Shown: positions 51,850-64,000 of the stretch, piece by piece
How the letters are laid out: every line of letters starts with the position of its first letter
Position numbering within the stretch: position 1 is the stretch's first letter
Assembly (NCBI RefSeq): GCF_910592395.1
Contig: NC_088320.1
Coordinates: forward strand, 5,580,001-5,644,000
DNA: 64,000 nucleotides
Reading direction: 5' to 3'
Source of the DNA: Lineus longissimus
Taxonomy: Eukaryota; Nemertea; Pilidiophora; Heteronemertea; Lineidae
Position numbers and translations under genes: made by a program
The notes under the pieces: model-generated
The model's input: only the letters and a program-made list of their open reading frames with translations
What the model was told of the DNA's origin: nothing
Database searches by the model: none

Positions 51850-54800
51850 CTGAAAAATATCAAACGACTTATCATCAACTTACGATAAAGTAAATTTCAC
51901 ACCAACATTACAATGCCCCAACTTTCCGACCCTCAATCGCAAAGTAATTGCATCATTACATGGAATTCTGTACACAAGTTTCTGAATGGAACCCTATTGT
52001 TCACATATTCAGCAGGCCAAATCGATCTTACTGATATACACTGGACTTTTAAACAGGTAATGAGAAGTACATTTTCTCGAGCGGTGTAAATGCAAATCGT
52101 AGGCTGAGACGCTGGTCGGGCAAAATCCCCGTTAACTCATGAAGCGAAGTTGATTTGTGTGAAATATTTCGAGGGTGACCTAAACAGTGTTAAAGATCCA
52201 CTCTTGAAAATAATGAGTGTTTGAAAAAACTTTGAGTTTTTTTTCAGCCGACACAGATATGCATTAAACACACCAGAGGTAAAAGCCTCAATGAGGTTTT
52301 TTTTGTTGGCCGATATTCGAAAGCTCAAAACGCTCTATTTCTAATACTGCATATATTTTAGGTAGAAAACTCTGCTTTCTCTCAGTTAACCTGCTTGAAT
52401 TCAAGCAGCATTACGTTTTCAGTAATTTTACAATTATATTTATTCCTCCAAATACAGGGAAGTGATAAACTTCTGCTGTTAAAGCACCAAACTTTTGTCA
52501 CAACATATTACCTCCGGCCATATTTGAAATAAAATTATTCAAATTAACATTGAAATTTCATTGTTTCCGGACCGGTTGTTGTTTTGATAGTTCAAGATGT
52601 TTCAATAGAGCTATTTTAATAGGATTAAATTGCAGCGTTTGTCAGGAAACTTTTACTTGTATTCGTTAAAGGATTTTTAAGTGGCTTTTAACACCTAATT
52701 GAATAAAAGATTAGCTGCAAAATATCTCTAAATGGTCGCGGCGAAAGCATGTCAAGCGTAATTCTTGGACTTTAATTAAAAATTAAATTAAATTATTTTG
52801 ATAAAATGCGTTAAAGGTTCATCATGGGTTTAATCTCTGAATGTATTCATCTCTTCTCCCGAATTAATTTCAAACACATGCATGTAAAGTGTTGCAAAAT
52901 CTATTTTAGAATTAAAATTGAAAAAAAAATCAACGATTGGAATTAAACCTCTTCAAACAGGAAAAAAGATTGCGAATAAAAGAGAGATTACAGCTGATAA
53001 ATATAACTGATTCCACAAAATCCAGGCCTCTTTCAACAATATCTAATGTTTCATTTCCAACAAAAGTGCTATATAAGCCAAACATAAAGGCATTTAATGT
53101 TACTAAACTATCTTTAGTTTCTCAGCCTAGAGCTACTAGTAGACATTGTTTAAATGTTGGGGGGGGGGTCGTGTTTAACAAAGTGCATTTATCTATGGAG
53201 TTAGCGAAGATATGATTCAAACATGTCAAACCATTGAATTCAAAGCAAATGTTATCCAAACATTTAAGTTGTGGCATGTATTGTGTGTTATCCAAATATC
53301 CAAATTAATTCCCTTGTGATAATAAATTCAAAAAATAAAATGCCTGCAGAACTAATACCAGGCGATCAGTCTTACATTAAAAAAACACACTAAATTCTTT
53401 ATCGAAAAAAGAGATACGTGTATTGATATCCATCGTCAAAATAACTTATGCATTTGAAAGCAAATGGATTATTTGACACTGAAATAGAACTCATTCGCTT
53501 TACCTTTAATAGGGAGTACGGCACGTATACCCCCTTATAATAATTATCAAACTCGTTCCCTTGACTGAGTGTGAGAAAGCCATTTTGGCAGCAATTCGTA
53601 AATTGTAGAAAACGATTCATGTTATTGTTATTATCTTCATTTATGTCATAAATATATTACCTTAAAAACAGAGTGCAGAAACAAATACAAATTTAAAGCA
53701 ACCTAGCTGTGCAAAGACTCATAATAACAATCGCCTTTTATTTGAAGACTAGTGACAGTCGGGCTTGAGTTTTGATCTTCGTGTACCAGTGATTTCAAGC
53801 TCAACAACAGTACAGTCCTTCGTCTTTCAGCCATCTGCAGAAGCTTAACATGCCCCACAAGCATGCCACAGGCCAAATTGTCATTTGGCTGAAAGAGCTA
53901 AAATAAACATTGGCCGGAGTAACTCTCTAACCTGATTAAACATCATAAGCTTCAACCAAAAAATGGGATCCCATTGTCATTGCTAAATAGTCTGCTGGGC
54001 GTATTTTCAGAAGAGGACGAGTCCGTTGTTTTGATTGAAAATGTTTTTCTTTACTTTGAAAATAGGATGGCGAATGCAGAAGAACGGAATATTTCAGTTT
54101 TGTATCCGTTACCAATAACTAGTTCATTCAAGGGGTCCATACTCAATCTATAACAGGTGTTGTCTTAGCCATATGAATAAGCTACTGCAATGCATCAACA
54201 AACCCTTGAGTTGATGGATGTAAATAACCGTAGCATTTTAACTTAGATTTCAATAGGTGTTTGAAAAGATTAATTTCAAGCATAATCATGACAATAGATA
54301 TTGATATCAGTTTTTCGTTATAATATATTTTCCATTTTAACCAGCTTTAGTTCAATGAATTCGGTAGCCATTCGATACAAGCCGATAGTATTGTTCATAA
54401 TTGATACAAATAAGTGGTGAGCTATTGTCCGTTAAAAATTTGATAAATTCAAAGTTTGAACAGAACTTCTAATGTTTGCTTCTCAGTTGTATCAGGTTAC
54501 TAATACCATCAGACGAAAATGGATTGAAACTGAACACCTGAAATTTTAATCAGGGATGATTATCAATTCGAACAGTACCACCTCAAGTAGCTACATCTCC
54601 AGTTGGCTAAATTCGGTTTTCTGTGCTGGTTATGTGGTTAGTTGTGTTGGTGTGGGTGATCGTGACAAAGATGTTGTTATAAATACCTATGATTTATAAC
54701 ATGTATAAAGCAACCAATAAATGGAGCACAAATGATTCTGTAGATATTTTGGTCAGAGGTGACCAAGAGCCAACTATTGTCTCGATTGCAAATGGAATGT

Positions 54801-57800
54801 AACCTGAATTCAAACATGAGTAAGTCTGCCCATGCTGTGACTAATTATCTTCTTAACACTTGGAACAAGGTGTAAAAGGTATTTCGTACTATATCAAGGA
54901 TTAATTTTTCATGAGTTTTGTTCGCCTGTGGCATTAGGCACAGATATGTTTTTAACTCACTTAGTATTTAGGATGAAATAACTAGTTATAAAAAGCAATA
55001 AATTCATATCAATATTTTCTATTGGGGAAAAAATCTCTTAAACTGGACCCCAGACACTGCCATGTCAGCTGGATAAGACCTAAAGGTGTTCATACATAAA
55101 TGCATGTGCAAATGGTGAAATATTTTGATCATGTACAGATGAGGCGAAGTCAGTCGAATGCTCCTAGGGCATAAAATAGATGAGAAAAAAAAGGCAAATT
55201 AACTGAAAAATAAAGTGATTTTATATGAAATTCCATTCCATTTTCTTATGTTCGTGAATAATTCATACAAATATCCAATAAAATTAAGAAAAAAGTTGTA
55301 ATCTAGAAAATACGATTTGTAGATTAACCACGCCAACAGACTAATAATAGTAATTAGAAGCAATAATTACAGAAAGAACTTATTTCGATTGAATTGATAT
55401 TGAGGTCCTGGATGGGGGTAGATGATGAAAACAACTGAGAAATCGATGAAAGCAAACTAGTTTTAATTAAATGATTATGAAAAAGCTGAATCAACTGGGA
55501 TGCTGTGAAACCTTTATTCGAACTCCTGGTAAAATTTTAGAAAGCTCAAGACACTTTTTCATTATATTCAGCTCCTTCAAAGACGTGGGCTCAGTTTTCC
55601 AAAAAGAAAATGATAAAAAGAGAAATTTCCAGTTAGATGTCGGAAGTTTAGATCACATATTTCACACACCCACCTGTTCGAGACAGAGCTAGCGTATGGC
55701 TAGAGGGATGTGTAATTTGTCTGGTGCTCAAAAGGTTAATGTATGTACCTGGGATGAAAAGTAATTTTGTCGGGGTGAACGTCGGTGAAAATCTGGTTTC
55801 AACTAAATAGTATTTTTGCAATACTGATAATACATCAGCTTAAAAGATAATAAAAGCAACTGAATTTCATTTTTTGTTCACACTCTGTGTCAGAATGTGT
55901 TGATGATAAAATTATAACTACGAAGAGATTTTAAAGCGACACTATTTTCAATTTTGTTATATTTTGATTATTTATTATTTATTATTTTATTGATTTGAGA
56001 CTAATCTGAAATAAGCACTTGTTTTCTATCCTTTTACCCTAAGAAGTATCAGGTATTTACTATCAAATATCAATTTTAAATATCCTTTGTGGAGCAACGT
56101 TGATGGTCTATAGTCGATGATAGACGTCATGCCTGTGTCCTTTCCAGGTTTTGAAAAAAGAATACATGACGATGTACTGGTTCCTTAAAAGTTTGAATTT
56201 TCAATCTAGTTTTCAAACCAAAGAAAGTTATCCTGCATTATTCAGCATGTACTGATTTCTTAAAAGTTTGGCTTTTATTCAATGTAGCTTTGGAAATAAA
56301 AAATTATCATCCCGAATCATTCAACAAGATATAATTTTCACGTGCAATGCTTGTCGATTTTAAAGAGTTAGTGGATTAGCGTTGAGTTCTTGGCCTGTTT
56401 CGACACCGTGCTACTGGTATTCATGAAGGTCATCTATTACCACCAAAACATGGAGGAAAAAATGTAACCGACAGTTATTTCAAGGGCTCAATGCAGCCCA
56501 GGCCTCTAGTAGAGCAAATGTTCTTCACAGATTCACAATGATGAATATATTGAAGAGAAAAACAGGGCATTTCTTGTCTCATTTTTACAGAAGTTACTTT
56601 AACAAGGTATCAATTTTTGTATTGATTTACATACACATAAGCATAGGAGAAAGATATCAAATTCATGATAATAAGCTCAAAATGTCAAATGTTAAAGGAA
56701 ATATTGACACTTTAAGGCAATTTGTATAAAGTATATCATGATAGCAATATCTTCTACCCACTAACCTAAACAGTATGCCAACAGCATCTTTCAATAGGTG
56801 TTGAATATACAATATCGGGTATAAACGGTAAATGGTAATCTTCGAAATGAAACGAAATCTTCGAAATGATGCAAAATCATCGAACTGAGATCCAAAATGA
56901 AGTTGGGAATTGAGTTGGGCACGGTGCAGCCCAAGATCAATTACGAAATTCCTTTGGTGTTCTTCGGTATTCAGTGATTTTTCCCGCGTTGTTTTTTCTC
57001 TTCGCAGTAGGTTTGCATTCGGCCCATTTTGTGATCATTTCCATGATTTCGTTTCATTTCGATGATTTCGTTCCGGGTTTCATCACTAACCGATATAAAT
57101 TATGTATCACAATTGCTAGAAACCTTTCAGGCTTTTACCGAGAGTACAGTGCAAAATAGATTGCACTAAAGGCAATGCAAGCTATAAAAATTATCTTTCA
57201 TTATTGTGTTTATATACTGGAGTCTGAAATCGTGCTATTCCGTTTAAGAGCCACATTAACAGTTAATGCATGAGTATTTAAAAAGAAGATGAAAGAATTA
57301 TATCCCTAGATGTATACTTCTATATAATTGTTATGGCTTTAGCATCACAAAATTAACAGCAAACAAATGAATTACACAATAAGTCTATTTCAATTCTTGA
57401 AGATGACAACTACCTCAGTTAGTGTAAGAGATTAGTGAACAAATAACATGCAATTTTCACGTCAGCAATATGGTCATGCTACAGGCCTACCATTTTCTAA
57501 ATGAAAACATAAAGCAATTATATTCGGATATGCTTACTGCAGAATTTGACATCTTTTCTTCTTCCGTGTATCACAAATTCGAAATGTTGTGTGAAGAATT
57601 TTTTTTAAACAAATGGAAATCAACCTCAGCTGCACTTCATCGAATTATCCAACTATATCCATCTCGCTACACAATCGAATGAGAGTAGGCCTATATTTGA
57701 ATATGATCAAATTGTTGAGTTTTCTCCAACCGCATGAATATGTAAACGGTGAAGCTATCTCATAAAAGTTATCTTTTGAGATAGCAATATTATGTTTTGT

Positions 57801-60106
57801 CCTAACATACATTGTTAAATGAAATTCAAGTGCGGTTTCTTTCTTTCCAAAGAAATACTTAAATACGCTCTAGAAAAAAACTATTCCTAACAGTAATTTC
57901 AAAGAGGACTAATCTAGAACTTATAGGATTTCATGTAAAGGTATTTAACGATACACTAAAACCCAGGGTTGCAAATTGTTATTAACCTTCTAGAATGTTC
58001 CTTGCAGTTCAGAACAATGTACACTTTACCAGTCATCATTATCTGTCAAATCTATAAATTCCATTTCTCGTTGAAATTCCTCAGCATACATTGTAATTGT
58101 ACTTATAATGGTTAATGAAATCGGAAATATAACTAATTCAACATACAATAGTCTGCATTTGGTAGGATTGTTATCAAATTGAGTTCTGTAGCGGCTTCTG
58201 TTTGCTGTACAACAAAGATAGCATATCATATAATAATTATACATTTGGATAAGGTCAATAATGTAATTTGCATTATTTCAAACTTGTACCGGTGTAAAGA
58301 TGAATATAGTCCCTCGGAGAAATTGTACCAGCCTGGCTCAGGGAATTATATTGAAAGTGGCCATGGCCTTATATACAATCGTACATTATAGTTTTTTATC
58401 TACATGTCTATAACAGCTGGGGTGTTAAACATGTCACACATGATCAGTCATTGATAAAATCATATGAATTCGAAGAGAAGATATCAGCATGTTATTATTC
58501 CTTTTTTTTAATGAAATTTGCTTCTGGTAAAGTGAACTTATGACTGAAAGTGAAAGTCTGGAAACAGACAGTGAAAATAACACAGAACTAGACAATGATT
58601 ATGGTAACTTATAATTACATCACAAACCGAACTGTTGTTTCATGTAAATGATGAATGATTTTGCAGGTGATTAATCTAACAGCGGAAATGATCACCTTCC
58701 GAATCACATAGAATTTCAATTCCTCGTTATTTTAAATCATGATACACCTACATTCAGTAATATATTTTTACATTGAAACATAGCTTTTTAAATGCGGCGT
58801 CTAATGCCTAATATAAGTAATAAAACAGCGTTAATTGAACTCAACACTTATTGGTGTAATTTTCCAATATAAAAAGAGCCGAGATGTTTTCAAGAACTAA
58901 AGTTTTCAAATAAATCCATAATTTTAATTTGTTATATGTGAAAAATGCAAGAGAGACGCGCCATTTTAAGCTTTTAGTACACGTGGAGCAATGTCATTTC
59001 AACAAACAATGTCTCGATTCTGCCACATCTTCAACTTTCCTGGGACTAGGGAAAAGAATCCTGGCCTACAAATAATACCACATTTCCGAGGGCACCCAGG
59101 TAGGTGTTCTCTGCCCGCCCTGGACCCCGGCTTACCCATATTACTCGACAGCCTTCAAGTTGCTAAGAAAAACATTCTACGAAACCCGAATGTTTCAATA
59201 TAAGTATAACTGGGTGTAGAACAAGTGGTAAACCACTTATACTTGTATAAATATGATTGAGAAAAAAAGAAGAACCGACAGAGTTTGGTTAAACCTGTCC
59301 ACCTGGTGATTATAGCCGACAAACGCAACATATTTGCAGAAAATACCACTTTTATCGTGTCATCATTGGAGATTATTGAAATATCGAAAAAAGAAAATAC
59401 CTTTAGCGATGGTAATCCGCTTAGAAGTTCTGTTACACATCTGCCTATTCAGTGTCTTGATAGTTTTCGAGACAAGAACTTTTTTTCTTCTCTCTTTCAT
59501 GCTCAGTAAGTGTTCCTACTTCATTTGAATGAATAAACGTATTGCTGAGCTGAACCAGCAATGTTTGGCTCCTAAGCTTGCAATGTTCACTGTCGCCTTC
59601 TATGTTGTTTATAGTCTACCTGTTCCCGACGATTTTCTTGATGTTTGTAGAGAAATTTGTTGCAAACTCATATTCACAAAAATGGCACCTGACAAACTTT
59701 CTTCACTGGCATCAACAATTGCTGCTTTTGAAGAATATGGATCAGTCAGAATTTTCATCATCATCTATGAGACATAGCTTGGGTGGAACCAAGCTTAGAC
59801 ACTATTTCTATTAACAAAACAGGGCAGACGAAGATTTTCATAGTGCAAGAAAAGGAATGATATTATATTAAATTTATCTTATAAGAATCTCATCTGAAAT
59901 TCGCCTTCGATCTGCGGCCTTCATTCATCTTCTCCCCGGCAATGAGACTATGATTGGACGGATCGATTAAGTCATTCCCTATCGACACCATACACTAAAG
60001 GTATCATCAAACTATTTACACCTGAAGACCATCTTCTGGCAATTCAATAGTCAGTGGCTTGCCATCTATCAGTTTGATACCAGCTAAAAAATATTGGGAC
60101 ATGTAC
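51850..60106. other. First intron or upstream DNA of the homeobox gene
   Basis: No exon ending in the required phase-1 donor could be recognised, so this is probably intron. It is AT-rich, with a short poly-G at 53159-53168. Open frames (for example 59529-59777 plus) have no recognisable domain. Confidence 0.5.
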
Positions 60107-60492
60107 TAATTGGTTGATGCATAGAAGCATCAATGATCTTAATAATTGGTTGATGCCTAGAAGCATCAATGATCTTAATAATTGGTTGATGCCTAGAAGC
60201 ATCAATGATCTTAATAATTGGTTGATGCCTAGAAGCATCAATGATCTTAATAATTGGTTGATGCCTAGAAGCATCAATGATCTTAATAATTGGTTGATGC
60301 CTAGAAGCATCAATGATCTTAATAATTGGTTGATGCCTAGAAGCATCAATGATCTTAATAATTGGTTGATGCCTAGAAGCATCAATGGTCTTAATAATTG
60401 GTTGATGCCTAGAAGCATCAATGATCTTAATAATTAGTTGATGCCTAGAAGCATCAATGATTTTAACTGGTTGATGCATAGAAGCATTAATG
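60107..60492. repeat. 36-bp satellite, 11 copies, each with a hairpin
   Basis: Eleven near-identical 36-bp units at 36-bp spacing (the last slightly shorter). Each holds the dyad TTGATGC-CTAGAA-GCATCAA, a 7-bp stem with a 6-nt loop, followed by TGATCTTAATAATTGG. First and last units are variants (GCATAGAAGC). Because 36 is a multiple of three and no frame contains a stop, frames of 107-131 codons appear on both strands. I regard these as by-products of the repeat. Confidence 0.95.
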
Positions 60493-61148
60493 TTATATGA
60501 TTTTAAATTCGAATTCAGTCCCTGTTAATCTTTAGAAATACCTTGATTTGAGGCATTTGGATGCCAACCCCGCCCTACTTCGCCTATCCCTTTTCTTTCG
60601 ATCACAGCTCGAGTTTATACCTCCTAACCACTTGCAACCGAACGTTACTTATTCTCTCAGCGAATCCATACAAAAAGGCATGCATGACACCTGTCTAGGC
60701 ATTATTGAAGCACAGGACGCTTTCACCTCGTTATAAAAAATTCTCAAAGCCGCGTAATTGTTTCGCAATTTCGAATCTATTAAATGCACAATACTTCTAT
60801 TGAATATCAATGGTACTGTTATATTATGGAAATTGTCTCCAATAGAAAACTGAATTGTACTATTTTTTTATTGTCCCAGTATTTGTTTAGCTATCTACCC
60901 TTTAATTGAATCGTTTTGGATCGTTTGTTGCAGAGGATGAGCAAATAAATGCTTAACAATGAGGCGTGATCTGCAACAAAACACGATTCTGTTGTACACG
61001 ATGAATGGAAACTATGATACATTCTGACCAAACGTGTTATGTGTGAGCATACACACATCAACATTTGTTTAATAAGATTAAATCAAAATTCATAACGGCA
61101 GGAGTTTTCATACACTGCCAACCGATGTACGCAAATACAAATGATCAC
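60493..61148. other. Gene-free stretch
   Basis: Nothing recognisable. The short frame at 60548-60736 has no domain. Confidence 0.5.
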
Positions 61149-61345
61149 GAGGCTGGGTTTACATAGGGTTCACGTTGTCATTTGTCACGTGACATAAACA
61201 AGTCATTTCCTAATAGTGGGCTACATAGGATACACGATGCCACGTGTCACCATCAGGTAAGGTTATTTCATGTTTTCAAGCATAAGCCAATTAGCAAAGA
61301 TGCTCGTGGCAAGTGGTAACGTGAATCCTATGTAAAGCCAGCCTC
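61149..61345. mobile_element. 197-bp MITE with long TIRs
   Basis: Left end GAGGCTGGGTTTACATAGG and right end CCTATGTAAAGCCAGCCTC are inverted over about 28 bp with two mismatches, continuing into TTCACGTT. An internal GGGCTACATAGGATACACG stretch repeats the end motif. It has CACGTG motifs and no reading frame. Related sequence lies near 62.4 and 63.1 kb. Confidence 0.85.
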
Positions 61346-62436
61346 TTGATTCCTATGTAAACGATTGTGTCTAAATGGAATCAAATACTGTCTTTATCTT
61401 TTCCTAAGATAGAAAATTTAAACTGAGCCCCGTTGCGTCCTTGAATAATCAATCAGTCATCCCTAGTCTTATCGTGTTCAAGCACTTCTAATTAAGACTT
61501 ACGGTGTGCCATTATTATTCTTTTTGAAAACCAAATATTCCTCTCTCGCTGTAACTGTAGCAAAGCCTTAATATCTTTAGTATCTCTTCCTATCTAGCAA
61601 CTTTTGTAGGCCCGCAAATCTACTAATATTGATACTCGCTCAATTAAACATCCACTCATCAAAAATGTCAATTTATATCACCTTCTGGCCATTAAATTAC
61701 TCTTTAACCTTTTTAAAAGCTGCCTCAAGCCGACTTTTTAAAAACAATAGGATTCAAGATAATAATGATTAGTATTTGCCCTCTCGATGTTTAACAATGG
61801 CACACAAATTGCCCAGGCATTCCGTATAAACTTATGGATACAATCATATGCCTTTTTTGTGAAAATAGCTTTTTCCGATTTACTCATTGAATTTGCATTG
61901 TGTGTCGTAACTTTTGCAATTAGTGGAGATAGTTGAGATTATTGGGTCGCATATTAACAAATACTTTACCCCTTAGGGTAATTCGTGTCATAAATGTTGC
62001 AAATGATTCTCAGAAAGTTGCATTCGGAAATTGTCTAATATTTCGTATATAATCGAGATTATTGTGGGCATCACACGAACCTGAAAATGGCATATTGGCG
62101 ATAGGCACCTTTGAATTGGAACGCCAACACACTTCATCAGAGGTGAATCGCAAATCGTTGTCAACATGGAAAACCTTTGAAAGCAAATCTATATCTATAT
62201 TATAAAGCCTATCTCTGACAATAAAGCAACAATTAAGGATTGCATACCCAGATCTGGATTGTAAAATTGATGTGTTGTATTTGGATTTCAGGTTTGTTAT
62301 TTTCTGGTAACCATGACGAGAGGTGAGGAAAAATGGTTGGCGTGTCAAAAGACGATTTGATTGATTCAATATTTGTACAAGGTGTATCTCAATAAAACTA
62401 TCAAAAGCAAGTTGTTTGGGCTTGAAACATGTCATG
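61346..62436. other. Gene-free stretch with one unassigned minus-strand frame
   Basis: The minus-strand frame at 62010-62435 is 141 codons, the longest single frame outside the satellite and of near-normal protein composition. It has no motif I recognise and no splice context. I leave it uncalled. Confidence 0.4.
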
Positions 62437-62545
62437 TCATGAAATGAGGGTAAAAGTGACGTCGTGAATCATATGTAGCCCGCTCTTTGAAAATGACTCG
62501 TTCGTTCTTCACAGTGATCCGTGACAATTGACGTGTTATAAGCGA
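62437..62545. mobile_element. Partial copy of the GGCTGG TIR family
   Basis: The segment GAGGGTAAAAGTGAC to about CCGTGACA, including ATATGTAGCCC and GAAAATGACTCGTTCGTTC, matches the middle of the element at 63050-63299. It lacks a recognisable left end. Confidence 0.6.
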
Positions 62546-63049
62546 CAGCATGAACTGTAAGCCAGTCCTAAAGGCAAGGACTTACTTAGTATTTTAAAAT
62601 TTGATTTCACATCTAATTTGAAGATTGTGGTGTATTTGAAGATTTAGATTGAAATGCTTGTCAACTGATGCGAAATACAACTAGTGAACTCAGTTAATAG
62701 TCCACTTTAAGCTTGCTAGCTCGCACGTGACCTTAAGTAGCTATCATGGCCATGGCTAGGCAGGCCGAAGGCTACCAAATGAATCAACATCGTGCATGCT
62801 GCATCCAACACAATGCAAAAGATAAATATTCGTTCTGATTCCACCTGCGCCCGCGAGTGAATCGTCTCTGTTTGGCTGTCGAGCTCATCACCACTCGATA
62901 AGGCGCTGAATAATATTGAAAGGTATCACAAGTGTTGGGAGGCCAGGATTGCATTCTTTTGCAGTAAATATTGTAATAATTGAGTAATTTTAGGGGGGCT
63001 ACTGCTGACTTCACTGCTACAATTTGGCCAGTGACAAATCAGAGTTCGA

Positions 63050-63299
63050 AGGCTGGATTTATATCCGATTCACGTTTACTTGTTAGGCCGGATTTATATA
63101 CGGTTTACGTTGTCACTTGTCACAATTCCCCTGTCACGAGTTAACTAACACGACATGAGGGTAAAAAGTGACATTGCGAATCGTATGTAGCCCTCTCTTT
63201 GGAAATGACTTGTTCGTTCTTTAGTCACGCATGAAAAGTGAACAGTGACACATTTTATGTGAAAATGGCAACTCTATGTAATTGCAGCCTTACTATACT
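63050..63299. mobile_element. GGCTGG-family TIR element, diverged copy
   Basis: Left end GGCTGGATTTATATCCGATTC, followed by a second tandem end copy (GGCCGGATTTATATACGG). The right end CTATGTAATTGCAGCC is an imperfect inverse. The middle (ATGAGGGTAAAAAGTGAC, TATGTAGCCC) is shared with 62437-62545, and CACGTT/GTCACTTGTCAC motifs with the 61.1 kb element. Borders are approximate. Confidence 0.55.
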
Positions 63300-64000
63300 T
63301 CACATTTCACGTGTCACGTCTCTTTTTGCGATGGTACAAATAAGGCCAGGAGAATAACGCCATTTTGGACTGTATACTGTTGAAATTAAAGTTGTTTGAG
63401 ATTTGAAAAACTTCTTTTTTTCGGCCAACACACAACTGCACACCAAAAGGTTTCTTGGGGAATGATGACATTCCAAGATTTTTTTTACTTTTAAAAAACC
63501 TCGAGGGGTTTCATTTTCTAATAAAATGTATTAAAGGGATTAAGGGGAAGTATAATTGAGTTGACCGAGCTCTTGAGAGTGGAACAATTTTGGTGTTCAA
63601 GCTCTTTTTGTGAGATAATTAATGATTGCTTAAATTTGATAAATAAAAGTATCAATGCTTTACCGTCTGATGTACCGTCCCGTAAATGTGGTACATTTAT
63701 GTATATTGTTTCTCCTGAAAAGGACACTGACAAGTTTGGTGATCAAACAATAGAATTTGGCGATGTTTTATTTCATCTTTGGGCGTTCAGAGCAAGAAAA
63801 TGTACCATTTCGTTCGTCCTGTGTTTCATTTTTACAGTGAAATATTACACAAACGAATTATATGAGTTAAGAAAAACTTGGGATGCTCTTTAAAACATAC
63901 ATACACGAACATATTTGTTTTCAATTGTTCTTGTCGATATCGGGGCCATTCCTACACTTCTGCCACCTCATGCCCCGGTGATATAATCGCGTCTTCTTGA
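63300..64000. other. Gene-free window end
   Basis: The frame at 63561-63893 (110 codons, plus) has an overlapping antisense frame and no domain. Nothing else is recognisable. Confidence 0.4.

Noticed and set aside
60044-60479. Long reading frames of 107-131 codons on both strands with 12-residue repeats
   Set aside because: They follow from a 36-bp satellite whose unit length is a multiple of three and has no stop in several frames. There is no signal peptide, splice context or codon bias.
60107-60492. CRISPR-like array of hairpin repeats
   Set aside because: The repeats are contiguous with no unique spacers, and the genome is eukaryotic (spliced homeobox gene). It is a satellite.

Overview
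The window is animal nuclear DNA. It is AT-rich and gene-poor, with no long uninterrupted reading frames. The real coding sequence is in short exons with GT-AG introns, and there are several kinds of non-autonomous terminal-inverted-repeat (TIR) DNA elements. A Bar/NK-type homeobox gene and secreted cysteine-rich modular proteins suggest an invertebrate bilaterian, probably marine (lancelet-, hemichordate- or mollusc-like). The sequence alone does not settle the phylum.

Layout. 1-24,251: no gene I can support. It holds three copies of a small TIR element family (about 8.6, 13.6 and 14.5 kb), a trinucleotide repeat and GC-richer patches that may be regulatory. 24,252-40,675: a direct tandem segmental duplication, unit A (24,252-31,773) and unit B (31,774-40,675). 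Each unit carries a minus-strand gene for a secreted protein made of repeated ~38-residue six-cysteine modules, one module per symmetrical phase-1 exon. Gene A has six module exons, five of them 458-461 bp apart; gene B has three. Each gene has a TATA box, a signal-peptide exon and a second, alternative signal-peptide exon. Unit B alone carries three TIR insertions (931, 840 and 761 bp) whose empty sites can be read in unit A, so they inserted after the duplication or were lost from A. 40,676-51,094: no gene, two simple repeats. 51,095-51,849: the last two exons of an ANTP-class homeobox gene on the minus strand, split at homeodomain position 44/45. Its 5' exon was not found and probably lies beyond position 64,000. 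51,850-64,000: intron or upstream DNA of that gene, with a 36-bp satellite of eleven copies each containing a hairpin (60.1-60.5 kb) and a second TIR family (61.1-63.3 kb).

The most interesting system is the duplicated, exon-amplified cysteine-rich gene pair. Exons and introns are nearly identical within an array, while the loop between the second and third cysteines differs between arrays. This pattern suggests homogenisation combined with diversification, as in secreted defence, inhibitor or binding proteins. The function is not known from the sequence.
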